Shown here in pieces: positions 54,847 to 64,000 of a stretch of 64,000 bases of DNA. This stretch comes from Saccharomonospora piscinae (GTDB lineage: Bacteria > Actinomycetota > Actinomycetes > Mycobacteriales > Pseudonocardiaceae). The translations under genes were made by a program, and so were the position numbers. The notes below the pieces were generated by a model. The model was not told where the DNA came from. It saw nothing but the letters and a program-made list of their open reading frames with translations, and did not search any database. The stretch lies in the NCBI RefSeq assembly GCF_005862235.1, contig NZ_VCEK01000001.1:620001-684000 (forward strand), written 5' to 3'. Each line of letters opens with the position of its first letter. The first letter of the stretch is position 1.

Positions 54847-56450
54847 CCCGGGTCGGCGTCCGGGACGCGCTCGTGGTGGCTGACCTGCGGGTCTCCACCC
54901 TCACCGGCGACGAGGTGCTGCGGGGCGTCTCCTACGACATCGCACCGGGCGAGGTCCTCGCCCTCGTCGGCGAATCCGGCTCGGGCAAGACCACCGCGGG
55001 ACTGGCCGCGCTCGGCCACGTCCGGCGCGGCCTGCGCCACGACGGCGGCAGCGTCCGCGTGCGGGACTCCGCCGGGCAGGCCACCGACCTGCTGGCGCTA
55101 CCGCATGCGGCCCGCCGTGACCTGCGCGGCTCGGCCGTGTCCTACGTGCCACAGGACCCCGCGTCCTCGCTGAATCCCGCGCTGCGCGTGGGCGTTCAGA
55201 TCCGCGAGGTCCTCGACGCCCACGGCTACGGCGATACCGGCGACCCTTCAGCCGACCGCGCCGCCCGAGTGGCCGAGGTCCTCACCGAGGTCGGTCTGCC
55301 CGGCGACGAGACCTACCAGCGCCGCTACCCGCACCAGCTCTCCGGAGGGCAGCAGCAGCGCGTGGGCATCGCGATGGCGTTCGCCTGCAGGCCGGGTGTT
55401 GTCGTGCTCGACGAGCCCACGACCGGGCTTGACGTGATGACCCAGACGCTGGTGCTCGACACGGTCGCCCGGCTCACGGCGCACCACGACGCGGCGGCGC
55501 TGTACATCACTCACGACCTCGCCGTCGTGGCCACCGTGGCCGACCGGGTCGCCGTGATGTACCGCGGCGAGATCGTGGAGACCGGCACCCCCGCCGAGGT
55601 GCTGCGCGCTCCGTCGCACGCCTACACCCGCACCCTCGTCGACGCCGTCCCGCACCTCGACGCCGACACCGCGCTGCCGGACGTTGCCGAGGCGGACGCG
55701 GCGCTGACGGTGTCGGGGCTCTCGGTGTCCTACGGCGACCATGCCGTCCTGCGCGGGGTCGACGCACACGTGCGGCCCGGAGAATGCCTCCTGCTGCTCG
55801 GCGAATCCGGCTCGGGAAAGACGACCCTGTCGCAGTGCGTGGCCGGCCTCACCGATCACTACGACGGCACCGTGTCGCTGGGCGACGAGATCCTGCCCGC
55901 GTCGGTGCGGCAACGCTCGGCCGAGGCGCTGCGGGCGGTGCAGTACGTGTTCCAGAGCCCGTTCGCCTCGCTGAACCCGCGCCGCACTGTCGCGCAGTCG
56001 GTGGCGGTGCCGCTGGAGATGCTGACCGACCTCGACCGCGCCGCCCGGCACGAGCGCGTCGCGGAGACCCTGGAGCGAGTGCGGCTCGCCCCCGGGCTGG
56101 CCGACCGGCTGCCCGACCAGCTCAGCGGCGGTGAACGCCAGCGCGCGGCCATCGCGCGAGCGCTGGTGACCACCCCGCGGGTGTTGCTGTGCGACGAGGT
56201 GACGTCGGCGCTCGACGTCTCCGTGCAGGCGACCATCATCGACCTGCTGTGCGCGCTGCGCGAGGAACTGGGCACGGCGATGCTGTTCGTCACGCACAAC
56301 ATCGCGCTCGCCCGCCACGTGGCCGACCGCGTGGCCGTGCTCCGTGAGGGCCGGATCGTGGAGACCGGCACCGTCGACGCGGTCCTCGGCGACCCGCAGC
56401 ACCCGTACACGCGCGACCTGCTGGCCAACACCCCGAGGATGGTGTCATGA
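54843..56450 (+). CDS. ABC transporter ATPase, fused DppD-DppF type
   Basis: This 535-residue protein has two ABC domains in one chain, replacing separate DppD and DppF. Walker A motifs are GESGSGKTT at both sites, with signatures LSGGQQQRVGIAMA and LSGGERQRAAIARAL, and Walker B VVVLDEP and VLLCDEV. The first domain reads an unusual insertion-free linker near residue 280. It powers the two permeases above. It ends with ATGA overlap into the serine hydrolase gene. Confidence 0.88.
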   Translation: MTRVGVRDALVVADLRVSTLTGDEVLRGVSYDIAPGEVLALVGESGSGKTTAGLAALGHVRRGLRHDGGSVRVRDSAGQATDLLALPHAARRDLRGSAVSYVPQDPASSLNPALRVGVQIREVLDAHGYGDTGDPSADRAARVAEVLTEVGLPGDETYQRRYPHQLSGGQQQRVGIAMAFACRPGVVVLDEPTTGLDVMTQTLVLDTVARLTAHHDAAALYITHDLAVVATVADRVAVMYRGEIVETGTPAEVLRAPSHAYTRTLVDAVPHLDADTALPDVAEADAALTVSGLSVSYGDHAVLRGVDAHVRPGECLLLLGESGSGKTTLSQCVAGLTDHYDGTVSLGDEILPASVRQRSAEALRAVQYVFQSPFASLNPRRTVAQSVAVPLEMLTDLDRAARHERVAETLERVRLAPGLADRLPDQLSGGERQRAAIARALVTTPRVLLCDEVTSALDVSVQATIIDLLCALREELGTAMLFVTHNIALARHVADRVAVLREGRIVETGTVDAVLGDPQHPYTRDLLANTPRMVS

Positions 56451-57544
56451 GCACCGGAGTCGAAGGGCACACCGCGACGGGCTTCGAGGCCGTACGGGAG
56501 GTGTTCGCCGACGTCGTGGCCCACGGCGGGGCGGGAGCGGCGTTCTCGGTGGCCCGCCGTGGCGAGGTGCTCGTGGACCTGTGGGGCGGGCTCGCCGAGG
56601 AGGCCACCGGCACGCCGTGGTCGGCCGACACCGCGTGCGTGCTGTTCTCCGGGACCAAGGGGCTCACGGCGGCGGTCGCCGCCGACCTGGCGGCCGAGCT
56701 CGACCCCGACGCCCCCGTCCGGAGGTACTGGCCGGAATTCCGCGCCGACGCGACCGTGGCACACGTCCTGTCGCACACCGCGGGTCTGCCCTACGTCGAC
56801 GGCGACCACGACGTCACCGACTCCGCGGCGGCGGCGCGCATCCTCGCGGGCCAGGAGCCACTGTGGACTCCCGGCACGCGCGTGGCCTACCACGCCATGA
56901 CCTACGGCTACCTGCTCAGCGAACTGGTGCGGCGCGCGGGCGGGCGTTCGATCGGCGCCCACGTCCGGGAGGTGTTCGCCCGTCCACACGGGCTGGACCT
57001 GCACCTCGGCACTCCGCCCGAAGTGGACTCCCGACTGGCGCGGCTCGTCCGGGCCCCGGGCTACCGGGTGAGCACCTTCCTGCACGACGAGCGTCGCCGC
57101 GCGATCGTCAATCGCATGTACGCCGCCCTGCTCGACTCGGACGATCTGATCAACTCAACGCGCTACCGGCGCGCCGAGTTGTCGGCGGGCAGTGGTGTCG
57201 GAACGGCGCGGGCGATGGCGCGGTTCTACGATCTGCTGAGCGCGGGTGGGCTGGTGCCGCGGACCGCGCTGGACCGGGCGACGCGGACGTGGTCGCGGGG
57301 CACCGACGCCATCAACGACCGGCCGGTCCACTTCGGACTGGGCTTCGAGCTGCCCGACCCGATCGGCACCTACGGGCCCGCCACGACGGCGTTCGGGCAC
57401 TCGGGAGCGGGCGGTGGCAGGCACGGGGCGTGGCCGGAGGCCGAGGTCGGCTTCTCCTTCGTCACCAACGAGTTGCGCGCGGAGAACGACGACGACCGAG
57501 CCCACCGCCTGCTGGCGGCCCTGTACGACTCGCTGTCCCGCTGA
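56447..57544 (+). CDS. Serine hydrolase, class C beta-lactamase/EstB-like
   Basis: This 365-residue protein has the class C-like nucleophile motif SGTK (Ser68, Lys71), Tyr in the YHAMTYG block near residue 150 and HSGAGGG late, as in EstB-type esterases. No signal peptide is present, so it is cytoplasmic. It is the last gene of the carnitine-type operon and co-translated with the ATPase. Hydrolysis of an imported acyl-carnitine or peptide ester to release carnitine would fit the operon, but is inferred. Confidence 0.8.
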   Translation: MSTGVEGHTATGFEAVREVFADVVAHGGAGAAFSVARRGEVLVDLWGGLAEEATGTPWSADTACVLFSGTKGLTAAVAADLAAELDPDAPVRRYWPEFRADATVAHVLSHTAGLPYVDGDHDVTDSAAAARILAGQEPLWTPGTRVAYHAMTYGYLLSELVRRAGGRSIGAHVREVFARPHGLDLHLGTPPEVDSRLARLVRAPGYRVSTFLHDERRRAIVNRMYAALLDSDDLINSTRYRRAELSAGSGVGTARAMARFYDLLSAGGLVPRTALDRATRTWSRGTDAINDRPVHFGLGFELPDPIGTYGPATTAFGHSGAGGGRHGAWPEAEVGFSFVTNELRAENDDDRAHRLLAALYDSLSR

Positions 57545-57559
57545 CGGGAACCCCGCAAC

Positions 57560-57710
57560 CTGCGGACACGACTACCGAACTTGCGGACACGACTACCTGA
57601 ACTGCGGACACGCCGGGCGGGGCAAGCCCACCCCGGCGTGTCCGCAGGTTGCGTAGCCGTGTCCGCAGGTGGCGTAGCTCAGTTCGCAGCTAGCGTAGCT
57701 CAGACTTGGC
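57560..57710. repeat. Inverted array of 21-bp units, bidirectional terminator
   Basis: Three forward units start at 57560, 57581 and 57602; after a 14-nt loop (57618-57631) come reverse-complement units ending at 57647, 57668 and 57689, and a decayed one to 57710. The 57602-57617 and 57632-57647 arms pair perfectly over 16 bp. The array sits between the convergent carnitine operon and sufT, so it can end transcripts from both sides. The unit is the same as at 2931-3014. Confidence 0.75.
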
Positions 57711-58115
57711 TCAGACGGTGAAGCCGAGCGCGCGCAGCTGCTCGCGACCGTCCTCGGTGATCTTCTCGGGACCCCACGGCGGCATCCAGACCCAGTTGAT
57801 CCGGAAGTCCTTGACCAGGCCCGCGCCGCCGGTGAGCACCGACGCCGTCTGGTCCTCGATCACGTCCGTCAGCGGGCACGCCGCCGACGTCAACGTCATG
57901 TCGATGGTCGCCGTGTTCTCCTCGTCCACCCGGATGTCGTAGACGAGCCCCAGGTCGACGACGTTGATCCCCAGCTCGGGGTCCACGACGTCGCGCATGG
58001 CCTCCTCGAGGTCCTCGAGCTTCGCCACGTCGGCGCCCGCGCCGGGCTGAGCCTGCTCGGGCAGATCCTGCGCCGTCCTGCCCTCGCGGTGCTCGGGCGT
58101 CTCGGTCTCGGTCAT
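57711..58115 (-). CDS. sufT: SufT-like DUF59 Fe-S assembly protein
   Basis: This 134-residue protein has a MIP18/DUF59 domain with VVDPELGINVVDLGLVYDI and TSAACPL (conserved Cys), preceded by a disordered acidic stretch of about 30 residues. SufT aids cluster maturation or transfer to apo-proteins. It is the last gene of the suf operon, with its start overlapping the sufU stop (ATGA). Confidence 0.88.
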   Translation of the reverse strand: MTETETPEHREGRTAQDLPEQAQPGAGADVAKLEDLEEAMRDVVDPELGINVVDLGLVYDIRVDEENTATIDMTLTSAACPLTDVIEDQTASVLTGGAGLVKDFRINWVWMPPWGPEKITEDGREQLRALGFTV

Positions 58116-58563
58116 GGTGTGCTCACCTCACTGGTCGACGTCCTGCCCACAGCGTCCTTGAATGCCATCCAGCCGAGCAAGGCGCACTTCACCCGCGCGG
58201 GGTACTTCGCCACGCCTGCGAAGGCGACGCCGTCCTCCAGCACGTCCTCGTCGGGCTCGGCCTCGCCCCGGCTCTGCATCAGCGCGGAGAAGGCCTCCAG
58301 CTTCTCCATCGCCTCCGGCAGCGGCCGTCCGATCACGAGATCGGTGAGTACCGAGGTGGACGCCTGGCTGATCGAGCAGCCCTGGCCGTCGTAGGACACG
58401 TCGGCGACCGTGTCCCCGTCGAGCCGCACGCGCAACGTGACCTCGTCGCCACAGGTGGGGTTCACCTGGAACGACTCGGCGTCGTACGGCTCCCGCAGGC
58501 CACGGGCGTGCGGGTTCTTGTAGTGGTCCAGGATGATCTCCTGGTACATCGACTCCAGATTCA

Positions 58564-58564
<1 letters not shown>
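58112..58564 (-). CDS. sufU: SufU, zinc-dependent sulfurtransferase
   Basis: This 150-residue IscU-fold protein has three Cys in NPTCGD, GQGCSIS and VKCALLGW, the SufU pattern for zinc binding. In Gram-positive bacteria SufU receives persulfide sulfur from SufS and passes it on to SufBCD. It starts at ATG 58564, one base overlapping the sufS stop. Confidence 0.9.
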
Positions 58565-60658
<2,094 letters not shown>

Positions 60659-60717
60659 GCCTTCTCTTCGATCTTTCCGTGAGTCTTCGTGAGCGTGGAC
60701 TGCTTCGGTAGTGCGGC

Positions 60718-61890
60718 TCAGACGCCGATGGCCTGGAGCTCCTCCTCGATCGCGGCCTCGAGACGCTCGCGCACCTCGGGGATGTCGATCTTCATGAGGA
60801 TCTCGTGGAAGAACCCGCGCACGACCAGCCTGCGCGCCTGCTCCTCCGCGATGCCCCGCGACTGCAGGTAGAACAACTGCTCGTCGTCGAACCTTCCCGT
60901 GGCGCTGGCGTGGCCCGCGCCCTCGATCTCCCCGGTCTCGATCTCCAGGTTCGGCACCGAGTCGGCGCGCGCTCCCTGCGTGAGCACGAGGTTGCGGTTC
61001 AGCTCGAACGTCTCGGTGCCCTCGGCGGCGGCCCGGATGAGCACGTCGCCGATCCACACCGAGTGCGCGCCGTCGCCCTGCAGCGCGCCCTTGTAGAGCA
61101 CGTTGGACTTGCAGTGCGGCACCGCGTGGTCGACGAACAGCCGGTGCTCCTGGTGCTGCCCCGCGTCGGCGAAGTGCAGGCCCAGCATCTCGACGTCGCC
61201 GCCGGGACCGGCGAACGTGGCCGTCGGGCTGACCCGCACCACGTCACCGCCCAGCGTGACGACGATGTGCCGCAGCCTCGCGTCGCGGCCGAGCCGGAGG
61301 TGCTGCTCGGAGACGTGCACGGCGTCGTCGGCCCAGTCCTGCACGCTGACCACGGTCAGGATCGCGCCGTCGCCGATGACGAACTCGATGTTGTCGGCGT
61401 AGGTACCCGAACCGACGTGGTCGAGCACGATCGCGGCCTCGGCGAAGCGCTCCGCGCGGATCTGCACGTGCCCGTAGGCGGTCTCGCCCTCGCCGGGACC
61501 GGTCAGCCGCACCAGCGTCCGGTTGGACGCCTTGGTCTCGGCGGGCACGGTGACCAGCGTGGCCTTCTCGAACGACGAGTACGCCTGCGCCGCGATGCGG
61601 TCGCTGGGCACACCCGCCTCGCCGAGCCGCGCGTCGTCACGGGCGACCGTCTCCACGGTCACCTCCGGGGCGGCCTCGGCGTCGACGGTGATCGTGCCGG
61701 TGGCGGGAGCGGAGCCGTCGTGCAGGCCGCGCAGCCGCTTCATGGGCGTGAACCGCCAGTTCTCCTCGCGACCGCCGGGCACCTCGAACGCCTGAACGTC
61801 GTACGAGGTGAACCGCTCGCCGCGGGAGGCCGCGGGCACGGTGGCCTCCGCCGCGGCGGCGGTGTTGGTGGTGTTCTCGGCGACCGTCAT
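60718..61890 (-). CDS. sufD: SufD, Fe-S scaffold subunit
   Basis: This 390-residue beta-helix protein ends with the SufB/SufD C-terminal domain ([30 protein letters not shown]). It forms SufBC2D with its neighbours and supports iron entry. Start ATG 61890 lies one base after the sufB stop, so translation is coupled. Confidence 0.92.
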   Translation of the reverse strand: MTVAENTTNTAAAAEATVPAASRGERFTSYDVQAFEVPGGREENWRFTPMKRLRGLHDGSAPATGTITVDAEAAPEVTVETVARDDARLGEAGVPSDRIAAQAYSSFEKATLVTVPAETKASNRTLVRLTGPGEGETAYGHVQIRAERFAEAAIVLDHVGSGTYADNIEFVIGDGAILTVVSVQDWADDAVHVSEQHLRLGRDARLRHIVVTLGGDVVRVSPTATFAGPGGDVEMLGLHFADAGQHQEHRLFVDHAVPHCKSNVLYKGALQGDGAHSVWIGDVLIRAAAEGTETFELNRNLVLTQGARADSVPNLEIETGEIEGAGHASATGRFDDEQLFYLQSRGIAEEQARRLVVRGFFHEILMKIDIPEVRERLEAAIEEELQAIGV

Positions 61891-61891
61891 G

Positions 61892-63340
61892 TCAGCCGAC
61901 GGCTCCTTCCATCTGCAGTTCGATCAGGCGGTTCAGTTCGAGCGCGTACTCCATGGGCAGCTCGCGCGCGATGGGCTCGACGAACCCGCGCACCACCATG
62001 GCCATGGCCTCTTCCTCGGTGAGGCCGCGCGACATCAGGTAGAACAGCTGGTCCTCGCTGACCTTCGACACGGTGGCCTCGTGCCCCATCGACACGTCGT
62101 CGTTGCGGATGTCGACGTAGGGGTAGGTGTCCGACCGCGAGATCGTGTCCACCAGCAGCGCGTCACACACCACGCTGGACTTGGAGTTGTACGCCCGCTT
62201 CGCGACCTTCACCAGGCCCCGGTACGAGGTACGGCCACCGCCGCGCGCCACCGACTTCGACACGATGGTCGAGGACGTGTGCGGCGCGAGGTGCTCCATC
62301 TTGGCGCCCGCGTCCTGGTGCTGGCCCTCACCCGCGAACGCCACGGACAGAACCTCGCCCTTGGCGTGCTCGCCCATGAGGAACACCGACGGGTACTTCA
62401 TCGTCACCTTGGAGCCGATGTTGCCGTCGATCCACTCCATGGTCGCGCCCTCTTCGGCCTTGGCGCGCTTGGTGACCAGGTTGTAGACGTTGTTCGACCA
62501 GTTCTGGATCGTCGTGTAGCGGCAACGGCCGCCCTTCTTCACGATGATCTCGACCACGGCCGAGTGCAGCGAGTCCGACTGGTAGATCGGCGCGGTGCAG
62601 CCCTCGACGTAGTGGACGTAGGCGTCCTCGTCGACGATGATCAGCGTCCGCTCGAACTGGCCCATGTTCTCCGTGTTGATCCGGAAGTAGGCCTGGAGCG
62701 GGATGTCGACGTGGACGCCCGGCGGCACGTAGATGAACGACCCGCCCGACCACACGGCCGTGTTCAGCGCGGAGAACTTGTTGTCACCGGCCGGGATGAC
62801 CGAACCGAAGTACTCCTTGAACAGCTCGGGGTGCTCGCGCAGCGCCGTGTCGGTGTCGAGGAACAGGACTCCCTGTGCCTCCAGGTCCTCGCGGATCTGG
62901 TGGTAGACGACCTCCGACTCGTACTGCGCGGCGACACCCGCGATGAGGCGCTGCTTCTCCGCCTCCGGGATCCCGAGCTTGTCGTAGGTGTTCTTGATGT
63001 CCGGCGGCAGGTCCTCCCAGCTGGTGGCCTGCTTCTCCGTGGACCGCACGAAGTACTTGATGTTCTCGAAGTCGATGCCCGAGAGGTCGGCGCCCCAGTT
63101 CGGCATCGGCTTGCGGTCGAACAGCTTGAGCGCCTTCAGGCGCGCCTCGCGCATCCACTCCGGCTCGGACTTCTTCGCGGAGATGTCGGTGACGACATCC
63201 TCGTTGAGCCCGCGACGGGCGCTGGCGCCCGCGGTGTCCGGGTCGGCCCAGCCGAACGCGTACTTACCCAGGGAGTCGATGGTCTCTTCCTGGCTGAGTG
63301 GCGCGGTGGTGGGATTGCGCTGCTCGGCAGCGGCAGTCAT
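61892..63340 (-). CDS. sufB: SufB, Fe-S cluster scaffold
   Basis: This 482-residue protein includes [32 protein letters not shown] (cluster-site Cys), and the SufB-specific C-terminal [16 protein letters not shown]. It is full length without an intein, unlike some actinobacterial SufB. It is the main site of cluster assembly. ATG 63340 overlaps the sufR stop (ATGA). Confidence 0.93.
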   Translation of the reverse strand: MTAAAEQRNPTTAPLSQEETIDSLGKYAFGWADPDTAGASARRGLNEDVVTDISAKKSEPEWMREARLKALKLFDRKPMPNWGADLSGIDFENIKYFVRSTEKQATSWEDLPPDIKNTYDKLGIPEAEKQRLIAGVAAQYESEVVYHQIREDLEAQGVLFLDTDTALREHPELFKEYFGSVIPAGDNKFSALNTAVWSGGSFIYVPPGVHVDIPLQAYFRINTENMGQFERTLIIVDEDAYVHYVEGCTAPIYQSDSLHSAVVEIIVKKGGRCRYTTIQNWSNNVYNLVTKRAKAEEGATMEWIDGNIGSKVTMKYPSVFLMGEHAKGEVLSVAFAGEGQHQDAGAKMEHLAPHTSSTIVSKSVARGGGRTSYRGLVKVAKRAYNSKSSVVCDALLVDTISRSDTYPYVDIRNDDVSMGHEATVSKVSEDQLFYLMSRGLTEEEAMAMVVRGFVEPIARELPMEYALELNRLIELQMEGAVG

Positions 63341-64000
63341 GCGGTAGTCCCTCCGTTCGGAGTTGCGCTGTCGGTGTCCGTCACGGTGGCGTCCTCGCGC
63401 TCCGCGAGCGGACGGTGCCGACGTCTCCCTTCACTACCCACCGGCTCGGCGGGCACGTGTGTGGTACACGCGGCGTCACCGCGTGCGATCGTCGCCAGTC
63501 GCTGCACGTGGGTTCCGAGCAGCTCGGCGAAGGCCTCGGTCTCCGCCTCGCACAGCTGCGGGAACTCAGCTGCCACGTGCGCGACCGGGCAGTGGTGCTG
63601 GCACAGTTGCGCTCCTGGCGCGACCGGGCCCGCCCCCGCTGCGTCGACCTCGCGGGTCGACGCAGCGTAACCCTCACGGGTGAGAACGTTGGCGAGTGCC
63701 TCCGCTCGCGACGCCGCCCCGGCCTGCCGGGTCACCGCCTCGCGATAGGGATCCACGAGCGCGGCCATGCGGTGCTGGGCGAACGCCTTCACGGCCGGTT
63801 CCCCCGCGTGCTCGGCGAGAAACCGCAGCGCCGACACCGCGAGGTCGTCGTAGGCGTGCCCGAACCGGGCCCTACCCTGCTCGGTGAGCAGGAACAGCTT
63901 GGCCGGCCTGCCCCGGCCGCGGCGGCCACGGCGGGGGGCCTCGCGGGTCTGCGCCTCGTTGTCGGCCACCAGCACGTCGAGGTGGCGGCGCACCGCGGTG
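63337..64000 (-). CDS. sufR: SufR, Fe-S-sensing repressor, N-terminus cut by window end
   Basis: The C-terminal 220 residues of an ArsR/DtxR-like winged-helix repressor are present, starting inside the recognition helix (AVRRHLDVL, which in full proteins follows LGxSP). The Fe-S ligands appear as [18 protein letters not shown] and a later Cys. SufR represses the suf operon when clusters are abundant. The wing Arg-Gly-rich segment ([12 protein letters not shown]) is typical. It is the first gene of the operon. Confidence 0.88.
   Translation of the reverse strand, partial: TAVRRHLDVLVADNEAQTREAPRRGRRGRGRPAKLFLLTEQGRARFGHAYDDLAVSALRFLAEHAGEPAVKAFAQHRMAALVDPYREAVTRQAGAASRAEALANVLTREGYAASTREVDAAGAGPVAPGAQLCQHHCPVAHVAAEFPQLCEAETEAFAELLGTHVQRLATIARGDAACTTHVPAEPVGSEGRRRHRPLAEREDATVTDTDSATPNGGTTA

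Noticed and set aside
61892-63340. Intein in SufB
   Set aside because: The protein is continuous at normal length of 482 residues with no inserted splicing domain.

Overview
The window is high-GC, gene-dense actinobacterial DNA. Many starts are GTG (one is TTG), and many genes overlap by four bases (GTGA or ATGA), which points to tightly coupled operons. The gene types fit a filamentous actinomycete of the Pseudonocardiaceae (Saccharomonospora/Amycolatopsis-like): MsiK-style sugar ABC transporters without their own ATPase, an AfsR/SARP regulator with NB-ARC and TPR domains, an LCP protein with a Pro-rich N-terminus, acVLRF1, and a SufR-SufBDCSUT operon. The genus is an inference from style and was not proven by a search.

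Layout. 1-950: a truncated SDR gene and a divergent TetR gene sharing a palindromic operator. 1061-10512: an amino-sugar locus with a DeoR regulator, a PfkB sugar-phosphate kinase, a secreted GH109 alpha-N-acetylgalactosaminidase, a sugar ABC transporter (binding protein and two permeases), a ROK kinase, an AgaS-like SIS isomerase/deaminase and a class II aldolase. Together these can release GalNAc, import it and degrade it through tagatose phosphates. 10496-22005: a leftward acyl-CoA operon (TIGR03084 protein, AtuA/DUF1446 protein, two acyl-CoA dehydrogenases, a biotin-dependent carboxylase pair, an SDR and a TetR) plus a divergent enoyl-CoA hydratase and an acetoacetate-decarboxylase-like gene. 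The gene content resembles the Pseudomonas Atu/Liu pathways. 22056-25373: lysyl-tRNA synthetase, then a CPBP membrane protease with an HTH-DUF3887 partner. 25517-29285: nrdA-nrdB behind two NrdR-type boxes. The NrdB is the Phe-containing, chlamydia-type subclass Ic.

29453-35890: a degenerate PAS-GGDEF-EAL protein overlapping a PrxQ peroxiredoxin, a SARP regulator and an LCP protein. 36003-37462: an IS200/IS605-type element carrying tnpB and a divergent 55-residue ribbon-helix-helix gene, with a palindrome covering both start codons. 37493-46894: an alpha/beta hydrolase, an ABC exporter, a polytopic membrane protein, a small HTH protein, an ABC-F protein, acVLRF1 and dGTPase; a two-component pair lies at 46238-48126. 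48297-57544: a carnitine-type operon with an XRE-TetR fusion regulator, a BKACE enzyme, carnitine dehydrogenase, a thioesterase, a complete Dpp-type ABC transporter and a serine hydrolase. 57711-64000: the leftward suf operon (sufR, B, D, C, S, U, T), with sufR running off the edge.

Two intergenic arrays of a 21-bp unit (2931-3014 and 57560-57710) are related in sequence. The second is folded into an inverted array between convergent operons. No tRNA, rRNA or CRISPR array was seen.
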